Source of the DNA: Bradyrhizobium sp. CB3481
GTDB lineage: Bacteria > Pseudomonadota > Alphaproteobacteria > Rhizobiales > Xanthobacteraceae
Length of the DNA: 64,000 nucleotides
Direction of reading: 5' to 3'
NCBI RefSeq assembly: GCF_029714305.1
Contig: NZ_CP121647.1
Span: 6,654,501-6,718,500, forward strand
The notes beneath the pieces are model-generated. The model was not told the DNA's origin, did no database searches, and saw only the letters and a list, made by a program, of their open reading frames with translations. Below, piece by piece: positions 7,725 to 15,847 of the stretch. Each line of letters opens with the position of its first letter. Positions within the stretch are counted from its first letter, which is position 1. The translations under genes were made by a program, and so were the position numbers.

Positions 7725-8006
7725 ATGCTGCGACGCGTCAAACTGATGAACCCATTCGAGATCATCCAGGACCGGCTTGCGCCGGAGCGAACGCCCGCGC
7801 AACCGCCCGATTTGAAGGTGGCGCCCCGCGCCGCCCGCGCGACGCCGGTCTGCGCCGCCTGCGGTTCCGACGACATCATCTGCCATGCCACCGCCCAATG
7901 GAGCAATGAAGCGCAGGAATGGCAGCTCGCCAACACGTTTAATCAGCCGGCGCACTGCAATACCTGCCACAGCGACGTCGATCTGGTGTGGCAAACGCTG
8001 AACTAG
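7725..8006 (+). CDS. Small zinc-ribbon-like protein, function unknown
   Basis: The protein of about 93 residues has two paired cysteine motifs, CAAC and CNTC, separated by about 36 residues, which would bind one metal ion in a zinc-ribbon fold. Between them lies ATAQWSNEAQEWQL. The open frame begins at 7680, but an upstream EcfG-like promoter would place the transcript start after that codon; 7725 (MLRRVKL) and 7746 (MNPFEI) are both possible. No neighbour suggests a role. Confidence 0.7.
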   Translation: MLRRVKLMNPFEIIQDRLAPERTPAQPPDLKVAPRAARATPVCAACGSDDIICHATAQWSNEAQEWQLANTFNQPAHCNTCHSDVDLVWQTLN

Positions 8007-8025
8007 ACGAGGTGACGTGGTCCTC

Positions 8026-8101
8026 GTAGGGCGGATTAGCCGAAGGCGTAATCCGCCTCTCTCTGTCAGCGGCGGATTACGCTTACGCTAATCCGCCCTA
8101 C
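8026..8101. repeat. Palindromic intergenic repeat, family B
   Basis: GTAGGGCGGATTAGCC at the left is mirrored by GGCTAATCCGCCCTAC-like sequence at the right (GCTAATCCGCCCTAC), with an inner pair GCGTAATCCGCC and GGCGGATTACGC. The whole element can form a nearly continuous stem of over 30 base pairs. Confidence 0.8.
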
Positions 8102-8111
8102 TCTCTTAAAC

Positions 8112-8209
8112 CCTCATGGTGAGGAGCACGTCTTCGCGCGTCTCAAACCACGAGGCCCTGCTGGTGCCATTCATCCTTGACGCCTGCTCGCAGGCTCCTC
8201 AGGACGAGG
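8112..8209. repeat. Palindromic intergenic repeat, family C copy 1
   Basis: It starts CCTCATGGTGAGGAGC and ends GCTCCTCAGGACGAGG with CGTCTCAAACCA in the left half. The same block order occurs at 20174-20276, and a fragment occurs at 60894-60922. It directly abuts family B on its left. Confidence 0.8.
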
Positions 8210-8219
8210 TCTGGCAGCC

Positions 8220-8627
8220 TCAAATCTCCGCATACACCTCCAGCAGATTTCCGTCGGGATCCCTGAAGAACAGCGTGCGATGCCCGAACGGCTGGTTGGT
8301 CGGCGACTCCAAGAGATCGACGCCATGCCGCTTCAGCTCCTCGGCGCAGCGATCGACATCCTCGGCACCAACCCTGAACGCAAGCTGCAGCGACGCGCTC
8401 CCCTTCGGCACCGGCGCATCCATCGCCGTCCGGCTCGGCCGCGCCAGCGCGAGCGTATTGCCGCCGATCTGATACTCGATCCACCCTGCCGACAATTCGC
8501 GCGTCAGCGGGAAGCACAGTACGCCCTCGTAGAACCGGCGCATCGCCGCCATGTCGCGCACGAAGATCACGGTGTAGTCGACGGCGCGGATGGAGCGGAA
8601 GGGGGAGATGGATTTTCGATCGTTCAT
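8220..8627 (-). CDS. VOC (glyoxalase/bleomycin-resistance fold) family protein
   Basis: The product of about 135 residues is a single vicinal-oxygen-chelate module: VDYTVIFVRDMAAMRRFYEGV opens the first half-motif, and the C-terminus HRTLFFRDPDGNLLEVYAEI is the classic second half with its metal-ligand glutamate. Members include glyoxalases, dioxygenases and resistance proteins; the substrate is not predictable. The frame also offers an ATG at 8639; I use 8627 with a weak GAAAG upstream. A repeat immediately follows the stop. Confidence 0.85.
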   Translation of the reverse strand: MNDRKSISPFRSIRAVDYTVIFVRDMAAMRRFYEGVLCFPLTRELSAGWIEYQIGGNTLALARPSRTAMDAPVPKGSASLQLAFRVGAEDVDRCAEELKRHGVDLLESPTNQPFGHRTLFFRDPDGNLLEVYAEI

Positions 8628-8650
8628 GATTGCTTTCATATTCGGTGTGC

Positions 8651-8728
8651 GTAGCTCGCATGAGCGCAGCGACGTGCGGGGAAATGGGATGCGAAGGTCC
8701 GGGGATATCGCTTCGTATCCGGGACGCG
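8651..8728. repeat. Palindromic intergenic repeat, family D, degenerate copy
   Basis: GTAGCTCGCATGAGCGCAGC on the left and GGGGATATCGCTTCGTATCC on the right match, in the same orientation and order, the better-preserved copy at 10114-10189. Confidence 0.65.
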
Positions 8729-8760
8729 CTTGCTAGACACTCAGGAGGTCCTGCGCTCGC

Positions 8761-9495
8761 CTAACCGAGATCCACGTAAACTTCAAATTGCAAGTTAAGC
8801 TTGTGCGATAGCTCCATTATCGGTGAAAGCATTGAGCTGTCATTCTTTCTATCAGCTCGAATGAAGATGAGATCACGATAAAATCGCATCTCCGAGACCA
8901 GTGGATCAAGATTGCGAGCCGCGAACAGATCGATCCATCGTCTCAGCTTGTCTCCTGTCAGAATTGATCGATCCTTGCTCCATGGCTCCGCTTTAAGCCG
9001 GTCAAGGACCCATGTCCTCGCTTTGCTGGGCGCAACATGCGCGATGTCAGGATCAAACACGACGAAGCACATATTGGGCGCTATCCCGGGTCTAGGCCTC
9101 GCTCCATGCAGGATCGAGATGTGGAAATCCCGCTTTCCCTTCGGTGCTTTCGGAGGCAGCAACTCGTCGCCGGCCAGGAGACGCAAACCGTGTTTCCCGG
9201 CAAGTCTCCAGGCCTGCAGAACCCCTTCCCCCCCAACTGAGCCCGCAAAGATCACATCGATTACATTCCAATAAAAGCAATACTCCGTACCGTAGGCGTC
9301 ATCCGGATGCGCATCTCCGATCAACGGAAAGGAACCGCGCATGTCGTCAAACCATTTTCGCAGACGTGGCGAAGACGATCCCGGCTTGTCCCAGTTGTCC
9401 TTTGGAGCGGCCTTGATCTCGCGCGCGATCCAGTCGCAATAATCGGCCTGCGCCAACGCAGCGTGCTCGTCGAACACGAAAACTCTGATACCCAC
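8761..9495 (-). CDS. Unidentified 244-residue protein, AT-rich for this window
   Basis: Translation from a GTG at 9495 gives GIRVFVFDEHAALAQADYCDWI at the start and an alternating alpha/beta pattern throughout; GGGGAAG lies upstream of the GTG. A conserved-looking segment SSSPRLRKWFDDM and a later DPDIAHVAP are notable. The opening and the SPRLR segment resemble a loose family of bacterial hypothetical proteins with a YDLAVW-type start, some of them found beside toxin genes, but I cannot assign it. Base composition is visibly lower in GC than its neighbours, and direct copies of repeat family D flank it together with the next gene, suggesting acquisition. The longer frame to 9633 is not protein-like. 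Confidence 0.65.
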   Translation of the reverse strand: MGIRVFVFDEHAALAQADYCDWIAREIKAAPKDNWDKPGSSSPRLRKWFDDMRGSFPLIGDAHPDDAYGTEYCFYWNVIDVIFAGSVGGEGVLQAWRLAGKHGLRLLAGDELLPPKAPKGKRDFHISILHGARPRPGIAPNMCFVVFDPDIAHVAPSKARTWVLDRLKAEPWSKDRSILTGDKLRRWIDLFAARNLDPLVSEMRFYRDLIFIRADRKNDSSMLSPIMELSHKLNLQFEVYVDLG

Positions 9496-9535
9496 CTTTT
9501 CTTCCCCAAGACGGCTTGTGACTGGACGTCCGAAG

Positions 9536-10102
9536 CTACCGGGTTTGCTCGCCCCAGATATTCTCCTCCGTCCAACCCAGCTCCGCAAACTCCGCCGCCC
9601 GCAGCGGCGCCTCGCCAACCGCGAAGAACTCATCGAGCTGCGGTGGGCTCACCGAGGTGCCGCTGAGCATGCAGTGGGCTTGGCCGCGATGGTGCACCTG
9701 ATGCTGGAATAGATGCAGCAACAGGCGATCCAACCGCTCGCGCTGGATCGAGGTGTCGCGATGCACCGAGACGATGCGCTGCAAGCCGGCGCCATCGAGC
9801 GCCTCAACGATCGCGAGCAAGCGCCGATCGACCGCGGCCTGCGCTTCCTTCAGCGCGGGAACCGTTGGACACGGCTCCTGGTCCGCCCAGGCGGCGGGGC
9901 CGAGCGTGCCGCCTTCCATCGCATCGACGTAGAAATGGTCGATGATCAGGATGTGGTTGAGCGTGGCGCGGAGGCTTGGAAAGAAGCCGGTTCGCTTCGC
10001 AGTGAATTCATCCTGTGACAGCTTAAGACAGGCGGTGAGCAGCCGGTGGTTGGCCCAGGCGTTGTTGTAGGCCATGGCGCGGTAGGGAAGGATGTCATTC
10101 AT
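9536..10102 (-). CDS. DinB family protein
   Basis: The 188-residue protein fits the DinB/YfiT four-helix bundle: an N-terminal MAYNNAWANHRLL helix, then LNHILIIDHFYVDAM with the first metal histidine and a C-terminal LFQHQVHHRGQAHCML carrying the HxxxH-type ligands. Such proteins are putative metal-dependent thiol transferases or hydrolases. The frame runs to 10207, but 10102 (MNDILPYRAM) is the sensible start because upstream codons lie in a repeat. No clear ribosome-binding site is seen. Confidence 0.88.
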   Translation of the reverse strand: MNDILPYRAMAYNNAWANHRLLTACLKLSQDEFTAKRTGFFPSLRATLNHILIIDHFYVDAMEGGTLGPAAWADQEPCPTVPALKEAQAAVDRRLLAIVEALDGAGLQRIVSVHRDTSIQRERLDRLLLHLFQHQVHHRGQAHCMLSGTSVSPPQLDEFFAVGEAPLRAAEFAELGWTEENIWGEQTR

Positions 10103-10113
10103 TGGCGTCAGCC

Positions 10114-10189
10114 CGTAGCCCGCATGAGCGCAGCGATATGCGGGATCGACAATAAGGTCCCGGATATCGCTTCGCTCATCCGGGCTACG
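10114..10189. repeat. Palindromic intergenic repeat, family D
   Basis: CGTAGCCCGCATGAGCGCAG on the left pairs with the right arm CGCTTCGCTCATCCGGGCTACG. The same element in degenerate form lies at 8651-8728 in direct orientation. Confidence 0.8.
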
Positions 10190-10223
10190 CGTGCGCACCG
10201 CCGTCATTGCGAGGAGCGCAGCG

Positions 10224-10312
10224 CGTAGGATGGGTGGAGCGAAGCGATACCCATCAAGTTCATCCGGTTGGCGAAAATTGATGGGTTTCGCTGCGCTCTA
10301 CCCATCCTACGC
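10224..10312. repeat. Palindromic intergenic repeat, family E
   Basis: CGTAGGATGGGTGGAGCGAA on the left is mirrored by CGCTCTACCCATCCTACG on the right, with inner arms ATACCCATCAA and TTGATGGGT. The preceding bases 10203-10223 carry a fragment of family G (CGTCATTGCGAGGAGCGCAG), so two families are joined here. Confidence 0.8.
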
Positions 10313-10321
10313 ATCTCGCTC

Positions 10322-12595
10322 TTACTCCGCCGCCTGCCGGGTTGGCTCGTCGAGCTTCTCCAGCACCTTCGGCGGCGACATCGGCAATGCATAGAACCGC
10401 TTGCCTACCGCGTTGTAAATCGCGTTGGCGACCGCCGCCATCACGGGCACCAGCGGCACTTCGCCGACGCCCTTCACACCTTGCGGGTGCTTCGGGTTCG
10501 GGATTTCGACCATGATGCAGTCGAGCATCGGAAGATCCGAGCAGACCGGCATGCGGTAGTCGAGGAAGCCGGGATTATCGACCTTGCCTTCCTTGGTGTA
10601 GATATACTCCTCGTTCAGCGCCCAGCCGATGCCTTGCGCGACGCCGCCCTGGAGCTGGCCCTCGACATAGCCGGGGTGGATGGCGCGGCCGACATCCTGC
10701 ACGGCGGTGTAGCGGATCACCCGCGCGATGCCGAGATCGACGTCGACCTCGACGTCGCAGACATGCGTGCCGAAGCCGCCGTCGGCGCCCGCGGTGTTGA
10801 GCTGCACGCCGGCGCCGATCGGGCCGCCCATCGCGGGTGCCTTGTCGGCAAGCTCTTTCAGCGTCAGCGGCTCGAACTGGCCGGCGTTCGGGCTCACCGG
10901 ATGCGCGGCACCCTGCTCCCACTTCACCGCTTCCGGATCGATCTCCCAGATCTTTGCCGCACGCTCGCGCAGCGTCTGGATGATCTTTTCGGTGGACTGC
11001 GTCACCACCATCGAGGAGGCGAACAGCACGCGGCTGCCGCCGGTGAGGTTCGAGAAGCCGACGGTCTGGGTATCGCCGATGATGACGGAGACGCGGCGGT
11101 AATCGATGCCGAGCAGCTCGGCGCAGATGTTGGCGATGCCGGCGCGCGAGCCGCCGATATCGGGATGGCCCGTCGTGACGACGACGTTGCCGTCCTCGGT
11201 GATGTTGACTTGTGCCGAGGATTCGCCGCCGGCGTTGAACCAGAAGCCGGACGCAACACCCCGGCCGCGAAGCTTGCCGTTGCCATCGCCGAGCGGCGCG
11301 GCGTAATGCGGCGAGTTCTTCACCGCTTCCACCGTCTCGAGATAGCCGATGCGCGGGAAGGTCGGACCATGCGCGGCTTTCGTGCCTTCCTTGGCGGCGT
11401 TCCTGGCGCGGAAGTCGAGGGGGTCGATCTTCAGCGCTTCGGCGACCTCGTCCATCACGCATTCGACCGCATAGGCGCCGATCGGCGCGCCCGGCGCGCG
11501 ATAGGCCGCGACCTTGGAGCGGTTGGAGCAGACGTCAAACCCTTCCGAGAGCAGGTTCGGGATGTCGTAGGGCGTAAAACTGCAGCCGGCGGCGCCGCGG
11601 ATCGGCGAGCCCGGGAAGGCACCGGCCTGCAAATAGAACGTGCCGTGCGCGGCAACGATCTTGCCGTCCTTGGTGGCGCCGATCTTTACCGTGCTCTTCG
11701 AGCCGGAGGTGGGGCCCGTCGCGCGCATCACTTCCTCGCGCGTCATCACCATTTTTACGGGCCGGCCGGATTTTTTCGCCAGCAGCGTCGCGAGCGGTTC
11801 GAGATAGACAATGGTCTTGCCGCCAAAGCCGCCGCCGATCTCGGCGGGGATGGCGCGGATGTCGCTCTGCGGGATGCCGGTGAGGTACGCCGTCATGGCG
11901 CGGACCATGAACTGGCCCTGGCTGGAGCTCCAGATCGTGGTCTTGCCGTCAGGCGCGACCGAGATCAGGCAGGCGTGCGGCTCGATATAGCCCTGGTGCA
12001 CCGGGCGCGTGGTGAAGGTGCGCTCGATGACGACGTCGGCCTTCTTGAAGCCTTCGGCGATGTCGCCCTTCTTGTGCTCAAGTCGGCCAACGATGTTCGA
12101 GGGCTTGCCGTCGAACTTGTTGAACTCGTGCAGGATGGGCGCGTCGGGCTTGATCGCATCCTCGATCTCGATCGACCACGGCAGCACCTCGTAATCGACC
12201 TCGATCAGCTTGCAGGCTTCCGCAGCAATCGCCTCCGTCGTCGCGGCTACCGCCGCTACGGGGTGGCCGGGGAACAGCGCCTTGTCGCGCGCCATCACGT
12301 TGCGGCACATCCAGCGCATGTCCTGGATACCGAGCATGACAGCGCCCTTCTCGACCGGGAAATCGACGATGTCCTTCGAGGTGACGACCGCCTTCACGCC
12401 GGGCAGCTTCTCGGCCTTCGAAGTATCGATCGAGCGGATACGCGCATGCGGGTGCGGGCTGCGCAGCACCTTGCCCCAGATCATGCCGGGCATGGTGGTG
12501 TCGGCGGCGAACTGGGCACGGCCGGTAACCTTGTCCATGCCATCAGGCCTGATGGTGCGCTGGCCGATCCATTTGTTGTTGGTGACGAGATTCAT
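10322..12595 (-). CDS. Molybdopterin-binding large subunit, xanthine dehydrogenase/CO dehydrogenase family
   Basis: The 757-residue protein is the catalytic subunit of a three-gene molybdenum hydroxylase. GGGFGGK at 254-260 is the molybdopterin-contacting loop and GVGEVPLVP places the catalytic base at Glu712. The segment at 365-370 reads YRAPGA and lacks the AYRCSFR selenium/copper-binding loop of true CO dehydrogenase, so this is not CoxL form I. Hydroxylation of an aromatic, aldehyde or N-heterocyclic substrate is more likely; the substrate is unknown. It is last in the order FAD-FeS-Mo subunits, 16 bases after the 2Fe-2S gene. Confidence 0.9.
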   Translation of the reverse strand: MNLVTNNKWIGQRTIRPDGMDKVTGRAQFAADTTMPGMIWGKVLRSPHPHARIRSIDTSKAEKLPGVKAVVTSKDIVDFPVEKGAVMLGIQDMRWMCRNVMARDKALFPGHPVAAVAATTEAIAAEACKLIEVDYEVLPWSIEIEDAIKPDAPILHEFNKFDGKPSNIVGRLEHKKGDIAEGFKKADVVIERTFTTRPVHQGYIEPHACLISVAPDGKTTIWSSSQGQFMVRAMTAYLTGIPQSDIRAIPAEIGGGFGGKTIVYLEPLATLLAKKSGRPVKMVMTREEVMRATGPTSGSKSTVKIGATKDGKIVAAHGTFYLQAGAFPGSPIRGAAGCSFTPYDIPNLLSEGFDVCSNRSKVAAYRAPGAPIGAYAVECVMDEVAEALKIDPLDFRARNAAKEGTKAAHGPTFPRIGYLETVEAVKNSPHYAAPLGDGNGKLRGRGVASGFWFNAGGESSAQVNITEDGNVVVTTGHPDIGGSRAGIANICAELLGIDYRRVSVIIGDTQTVGFSNLTGGSRVLFASSMVVTQSTEKIIQTLRERAAKIWEIDPEAVKWEQGAAHPVSPNAGQFEPLTLKELADKAPAMGGPIGAGVQLNTAGADGGFGTHVCDVEVDVDLGIARVIRYTAVQDVGRAIHPGYVEGQLQGGVAQGIGWALNEEYIYTKEGKVDNPGFLDYRMPVCSDLPMLDCIMVEIPNPKHPQGVKGVGEVPLVPVMAAVANAIYNAVGKRFYALPMSPPKVLEKLDEPTRQAAE

Positions 12596-12611
12596 TGGGC
12601 TGCTCCAGTTC

Positions 12612-13088
12612 TTATTGGGCGCGCATTTCGGCGGCGGTTTCCATCACCGCGCGGACGATCTTGTCATAGCCGGTGCACCGGCAGAGGTTGCCGGCGAGCC
12701 AGAAGCGGACTTCCTCCTCGGTCGGGTCCGGGTTCTTCTTCAACAGTGCATCGGAGGCGACCAGCATGCCTGACGTGCAGATGCCGCACTGAAGCGCGGC
12801 CATCTCCAAGAATTTCTGCTGCAGCGGATGCAGCTTTTCGCCCTGCGCCATGCCCTCGATGGTTCCGATCTCGTGCCCTTCGGATTCGACGGCAAGCATC
12901 AGGCAGGAGCAGACCAGGCGATCGTCGAGCGTGATCGAGCAGGCGCCGCAATCGCCGGAGGCGCAGCCTTCCTTGGAGCCGGTGAGCGCCAGCGGCCCGC
13001 GCAGCGCGTCGAGCATGGTGTCATCAGGCTCGCACAAAAATTCCATCGGCTCGCCATTGATCGTGGTGGTGACGTGAACTTTGGCCAT
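12612..13088 (-). CDS. (2Fe-2S)-binding subunit of the molybdenum hydroxylase
   Basis: The 158-residue subunit has the two cluster motifs of the family: plant-ferredoxin-type cysteines at 42, 47, 50 and 62 (GCASGDCGAC), then the helical-domain cysteines at 101, 104, 136 and 138 (CGIC and CRC). It passes electrons from the molybdenum centre to FAD. The start at 13088 (MAKVHVTT) is supported by AAGGAAA upstream, and the long upstream extension of the frame overlaps the FAD subunit gene and is rejected. The gap to the preceding gene is only four bases. Confidence 0.93.
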   Translation of the reverse strand: MAKVHVTTTINGEPMEFLCEPDDTMLDALRGPLALTGSKEGCASGDCGACSITLDDRLVCSCLMLAVESEGHEIGTIEGMAQGEKLHPLQQKFLEMAALQCGICTSGMLVASDALLKKNPDPTEEEVRFWLAGNLCRCTGYDKIVRAVMETAAEMRAQ

Positions 13089-13092
13089 GAAG

Positions 13093-13962
13093 TTATTTTC
13101 CTTGAGCGCGTTTAGCGGCAATGGCGGCCGTGCGTTTGAGCAGCACGCCGGCCACCCTGGTGCGGTAGGCGATGGTGCCGCGCTTGTCGTCGATCGGGCG
13201 GCAGGCGGCGGAGCACGCGGCGGCGGCTTTTGCCAGCGCCGCATCGTCGAGCTTGGAGCCGATCAGCGCTTTCGCAGCGTCTTCAACCAAGAGCACGGTG
13301 GGGGCCACCGCGCCGAGACCGACGCGGGCCGCGGTCACCGTGCCGTCCTTCATGGTGAGGCTGACGCCGCAGCCGACCACCGCGATGTCCATTTCGGTGC
13401 GCGGGATCATGCGCAAGTAAGCGTCGCTGGAGCCGGCCGGACGTGGCGGTAGTTTAAAACTGACCAGGATCTCGCCGGGCTTGAGATGGGTGCGGCCGGG
13501 CCCGGCGGGCACGTCCTCCACCTTCATCTCGCGGCGGCCCTCCGGGCCCTGGATGGTGACGGCGGCGCCGGCCGCGACCATCGCGGGCACGCTGTCGCCG
13601 GCGGGCGAGCCGTTGCAGAGATTGCCGCCGGCAGACGCCCGGCCCTGCACCTGCTTGGAGCCGATCAGGTTGACCGCCTCCAGCACGCCGGGCCAGACCT
13701 TGCCGAAGGTTTTGTGTTCGGCGAGCGCCATGCCGGAGACGGCGGCGCCAATCCGAAAGCCGCCATCCGGCGTCTGTTCGATCGCGGTCATCTCGGGGAT
13801 CTTCTTGATGTCGACGATGACGCCGGGCTTCAAAACGCCGGATCGCATCTGCACCAGAAGGTCGGTGCCGCCGGCCAGGATGCGCGCGGCGCTGCCGGCT
13901 TTGGCAAAAGCGCCGACCGCTTCATCAAGCGTTTCGGGCGCGAGGTATCGGAGTTCCGTCAT
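13093..13962 (-). CDS. FAD-binding subunit of the molybdenum hydroxylase
   Basis: The 289-residue protein carries the two flavin-binding signatures of the CoxM/xanthine dehydrogenase middle subunit: AGGTDLLVQMR near residues 31-41 and GGNLCNGSPAGDSVPAM near 112-128. It hands electrons to an external acceptor. It is the first gene of the three-gene operon and has GGAAAG immediately before the ATG. No molybdenum cofactor insertion chaperone gene is seen next to the operon, so maturation must be encoded elsewhere. Confidence 0.93.
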   Translation of the reverse strand: MTELRYLAPETLDEAVGAFAKAGSAARILAGGTDLLVQMRSGVLKPGVIVDIKKIPEMTAIEQTPDGGFRIGAAVSGMALAEHKTFGKVWPGVLEAVNLIGSKQVQGRASAGGNLCNGSPAGDSVPAMVAAGAAVTIQGPEGRREMKVEDVPAGPGRTHLKPGEILVSFKLPPRPAGSSDAYLRMIPRTEMDIAVVGCGVSLTMKDGTVTAARVGLGAVAPTVLLVEDAAKALIGSKLDDAALAKAAAACSAACRPIDDKRGTIAYRTRVAGVLLKRTAAIAAKRAQGK

Positions 13963-14142
13963 GGTCTTTCCGCCATCTCCCTTTTTCCTGCCCGCCCCAT
14001 ATCGGCGATGGCCTTATAATGGCCCGGCAGTGTGCACTAAGCCTACACGGCGGGAGGCGGTTGGAACAGCCTGCGAGATCAGGTTGTTACGGCTCCCTCC
14101 TATGCGCGCAGCGGGGCTTGCGCGGCGGATTGTACCGAGATG

Positions 14143-14238
14143 CCGTAGGGTGGGCTGAGCGAAGCGAGCCCACCATCTTGATTGAACTGGCCGAGTTGCC
14201 TCAAATGGTGGGCACGCTTCGCTCTGCCCACCCTACGA
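14143..14238. repeat. Palindromic intergenic repeat, family E2 copy 1
   Basis: CCGTAGGGTGGGCTGAGCGA on the left is mirrored by CGCTCTGCCCACCCTACG on the right, with inner AGCCCACCAT and TGGTGGGC. Copies in this window: 16925-17019 and 20726-20821. Together with 13963-14142, where I see no gene, it fills the divergent gap before the next gene. Confidence 0.85.
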
Positions 14239-14259
14239 TACCTGACCTTGGGGACATGG

Positions 14260-15600
14260 ATGCCGCTTCTCAGACTCCTCGTTGCTGCCACGGCGTCCCT
14301 GACACTTTCATCCCTCGCCATCGCCCAACCGGCCCCCGGCCCGCGTCCCGCACCGAGGCCTGCGGTCGCGCCAGTGCCCGGTCAGCCGGCCGCAGCTTCT
14401 CGCACGCCGCGGGCTGCGGCCTGCCACAACGGCCTGTCGTTCGACCGCTTCCTTGCCGATCTGAAGCAGCAGGCGGTCGCCGACGGCGTGTCGCAGCGCA
14501 CGCTCAGCGAGGCCGCGCCCTACCTCGTCTACGACCAGAGCATCGTGAACCGCGACCGCGGCCAGCGCGTGTTCGGCCAGGTGTTCACCGAGTTTGCGCG
14601 CAACCGCGCCTCCGACGGCGCGGCGAAGAACGCGCAGGCGCGCATCAGGATGCATGCGGCGGCGTTCGCCCGCGCCGAGAAGGAGTATGGCGTGCCGCCG
14701 GCGGTGATCGCCGCGTTCTGGGGCCTAGAAAGCAGTTTTGGCGCCGAGCTCGGCAATCTGTCCACGCTACGCTCGCTGGTGTCGCTGGCCTATGATTGCC
14801 GCCGCTCCGAGATGTTTCAGAAGGAGACCATCGCGGCCCTCAAGATCATCGACCGCGGCGACCTCCCGGCTAGCGAAATGATCGGCGCATGGGCCGGCGA
14901 GCTCGGGCAAACGCAATTCCTGCCGACGCATTATTTCACCTATGCGGTCGACTATGACGGCGACGGCCATCGCAACCTCTTGCGCAGCGCACCCGACGTG
15001 ATCGGCTCGACCGCGAATTACATCGCCACCGGATTGAAATGGCGGCGCGGCGAGCCGTGGCTGCAGGAAGTGCGCGCGCCGCAAAATTTCCCCTGGGAGC
15101 AGGCCGATCTCACGATAAAACTGCCGCGCGCAAAATTCGCGCAGCTCGGCGTCACCTATCCGGACGGCCGGCCGCTGCCGAACGACGACCTGCCGGCCTC
15201 GCTGCTGCTGCCGATGGGCCGCACTGGACCCGCGTTTCTGGCCTATGCGAATTTCGCTGTTTACACCGAGTGGAACAACTCGCTGATCTATTCGACCACC
15301 GCGGCCTATCTCGCCAGCCGCATCGCCGGCGCGCCGCCGATGCGGCAGCCGTCAGTGCCGGTAGCGCAACTGCCGCTCAACGAGCTGAAGGAGCTGCAGC
15401 AGCTTTTGGTGCGCGCCGGCTACAATGTCGGCAAGGTCGACGGCGTGATGGGACAGCTCAGCCGCACCGCGGTGAAGGCGATGCAGGTCAAATACGGCCT
15501 GCCGGCGGATTCCTGGCCGACGGCGGAATTGCTGGCACGGATGCGTGGGCCGAGTGCCCAGGCGCAGCCGGCAGGCCTGGTGATGCCCGCGGCGCGGTAG
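14260..15600 (+). CDS. Lytic murein transglycosylase (MltB-like) with C-terminal peptidoglycan-binding domain
   Basis: The 446-residue protein is exported (signal peptide about residues 1-22, ending in IAQP) and has a proline-rich linker, an SLT_2/MltB catalytic domain with catalytic Glu157 in FWGLESSFG, and a PG_binding_1 domain near 385-440 (LQQLLVRAGYNVGKVDGVMG). It cleaves glycan strands to 1,6-anhydro muropeptides. The start is set at ATG 14260 with TTGGGGAC upstream; the longer frame runs through a repeat. A second enzyme of the same architecture is encoded at 33552-34787. Confidence 0.9.
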   Translation: MPLLRLLVAATASLTLSSLAIAQPAPGPRPAPRPAVAPVPGQPAAASRTPRAAACHNGLSFDRFLADLKQQAVADGVSQRTLSEAAPYLVYDQSIVNRDRGQRVFGQVFTEFARNRASDGAAKNAQARIRMHAAAFARAEKEYGVPPAVIAAFWGLESSFGAELGNLSTLRSLVSLAYDCRRSEMFQKETIAALKIIDRGDLPASEMIGAWAGELGQTQFLPTHYFTYAVDYDGDGHRNLLRSAPDVIGSTANYIATGLKWRRGEPWLQEVRAPQNFPWEQADLTIKLPRAKFAQLGVTYPDGRPLPNDDLPASLLLPMGRTGPAFLAYANFAVYTEWNNSLIYSTTAAYLASRIAGAPPMRQPSVPVAQLPLNELKELQQLLVRAGYNVGKVDGVMGQLSRTAVKAMQVKYGLPADSWPTAELLARMRGPSAQAQPAGLVMPAAR

Positions 15601-15625
15601 GCATGGCTGCCTCCGCGAGTACCTC

Positions 15626-15727
15626 TGTCATTCCCCGCGAAGGCGGGGAATCCAGTACGCCGCGGCCGATCGGCTCAATAGCAACTTCTGTGGATACTGG
15701 GTCGCCCGGTCAAGCCGGGCGATGACA
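15626..15727. repeat. Palindromic intergenic repeat, family A copy 2
   Basis: TGTCATTCCCCGCGAAGGCG, ATCCAGTACGCCGCGG and TACTGGGT are shared with the copy at 6249-6349; the right arm here has the variant GCCCGGTCAAGCCGGGCGAT. It sits between the transglycosylase stop and the next gene. Confidence 0.85.
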
Positions 15728-15847
15728 GCGAGAGAACAATCAGACGCCGTTACGGCGTCGCGAGCGTTGAATCTCGCCGCTAGCCCTCCCATCTCGAAGA
15801 CGCCTCGCCATCCGAGGCGCTATTCCACATCACGAAAAGAGCATCCC

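Noticed and set aside
7304..7936. Minus-strand ORF of 210 codons
   Set aside because: Arg/Ser-rich, crosses a hairpin and lies opposite the zinc-ribbon gene that has proper Cys motifs.
10322..12595. Annotation of the large subunit as carbon monoxide dehydrogenase CoxL
   Set aside because: The AYRCSFR loop needed for form I CO dehydrogenase is absent (YRAPGA instead).
10268..12934. Long plus-strand ORF of 888 codons opposite the molybdenum hydroxylase operon
   Set aside because: Its translation is Arg/His/Ala/Asp-rich with no domain, whereas the minus strand has three clear subunits with all motifs; it is a GC-driven mirror frame.
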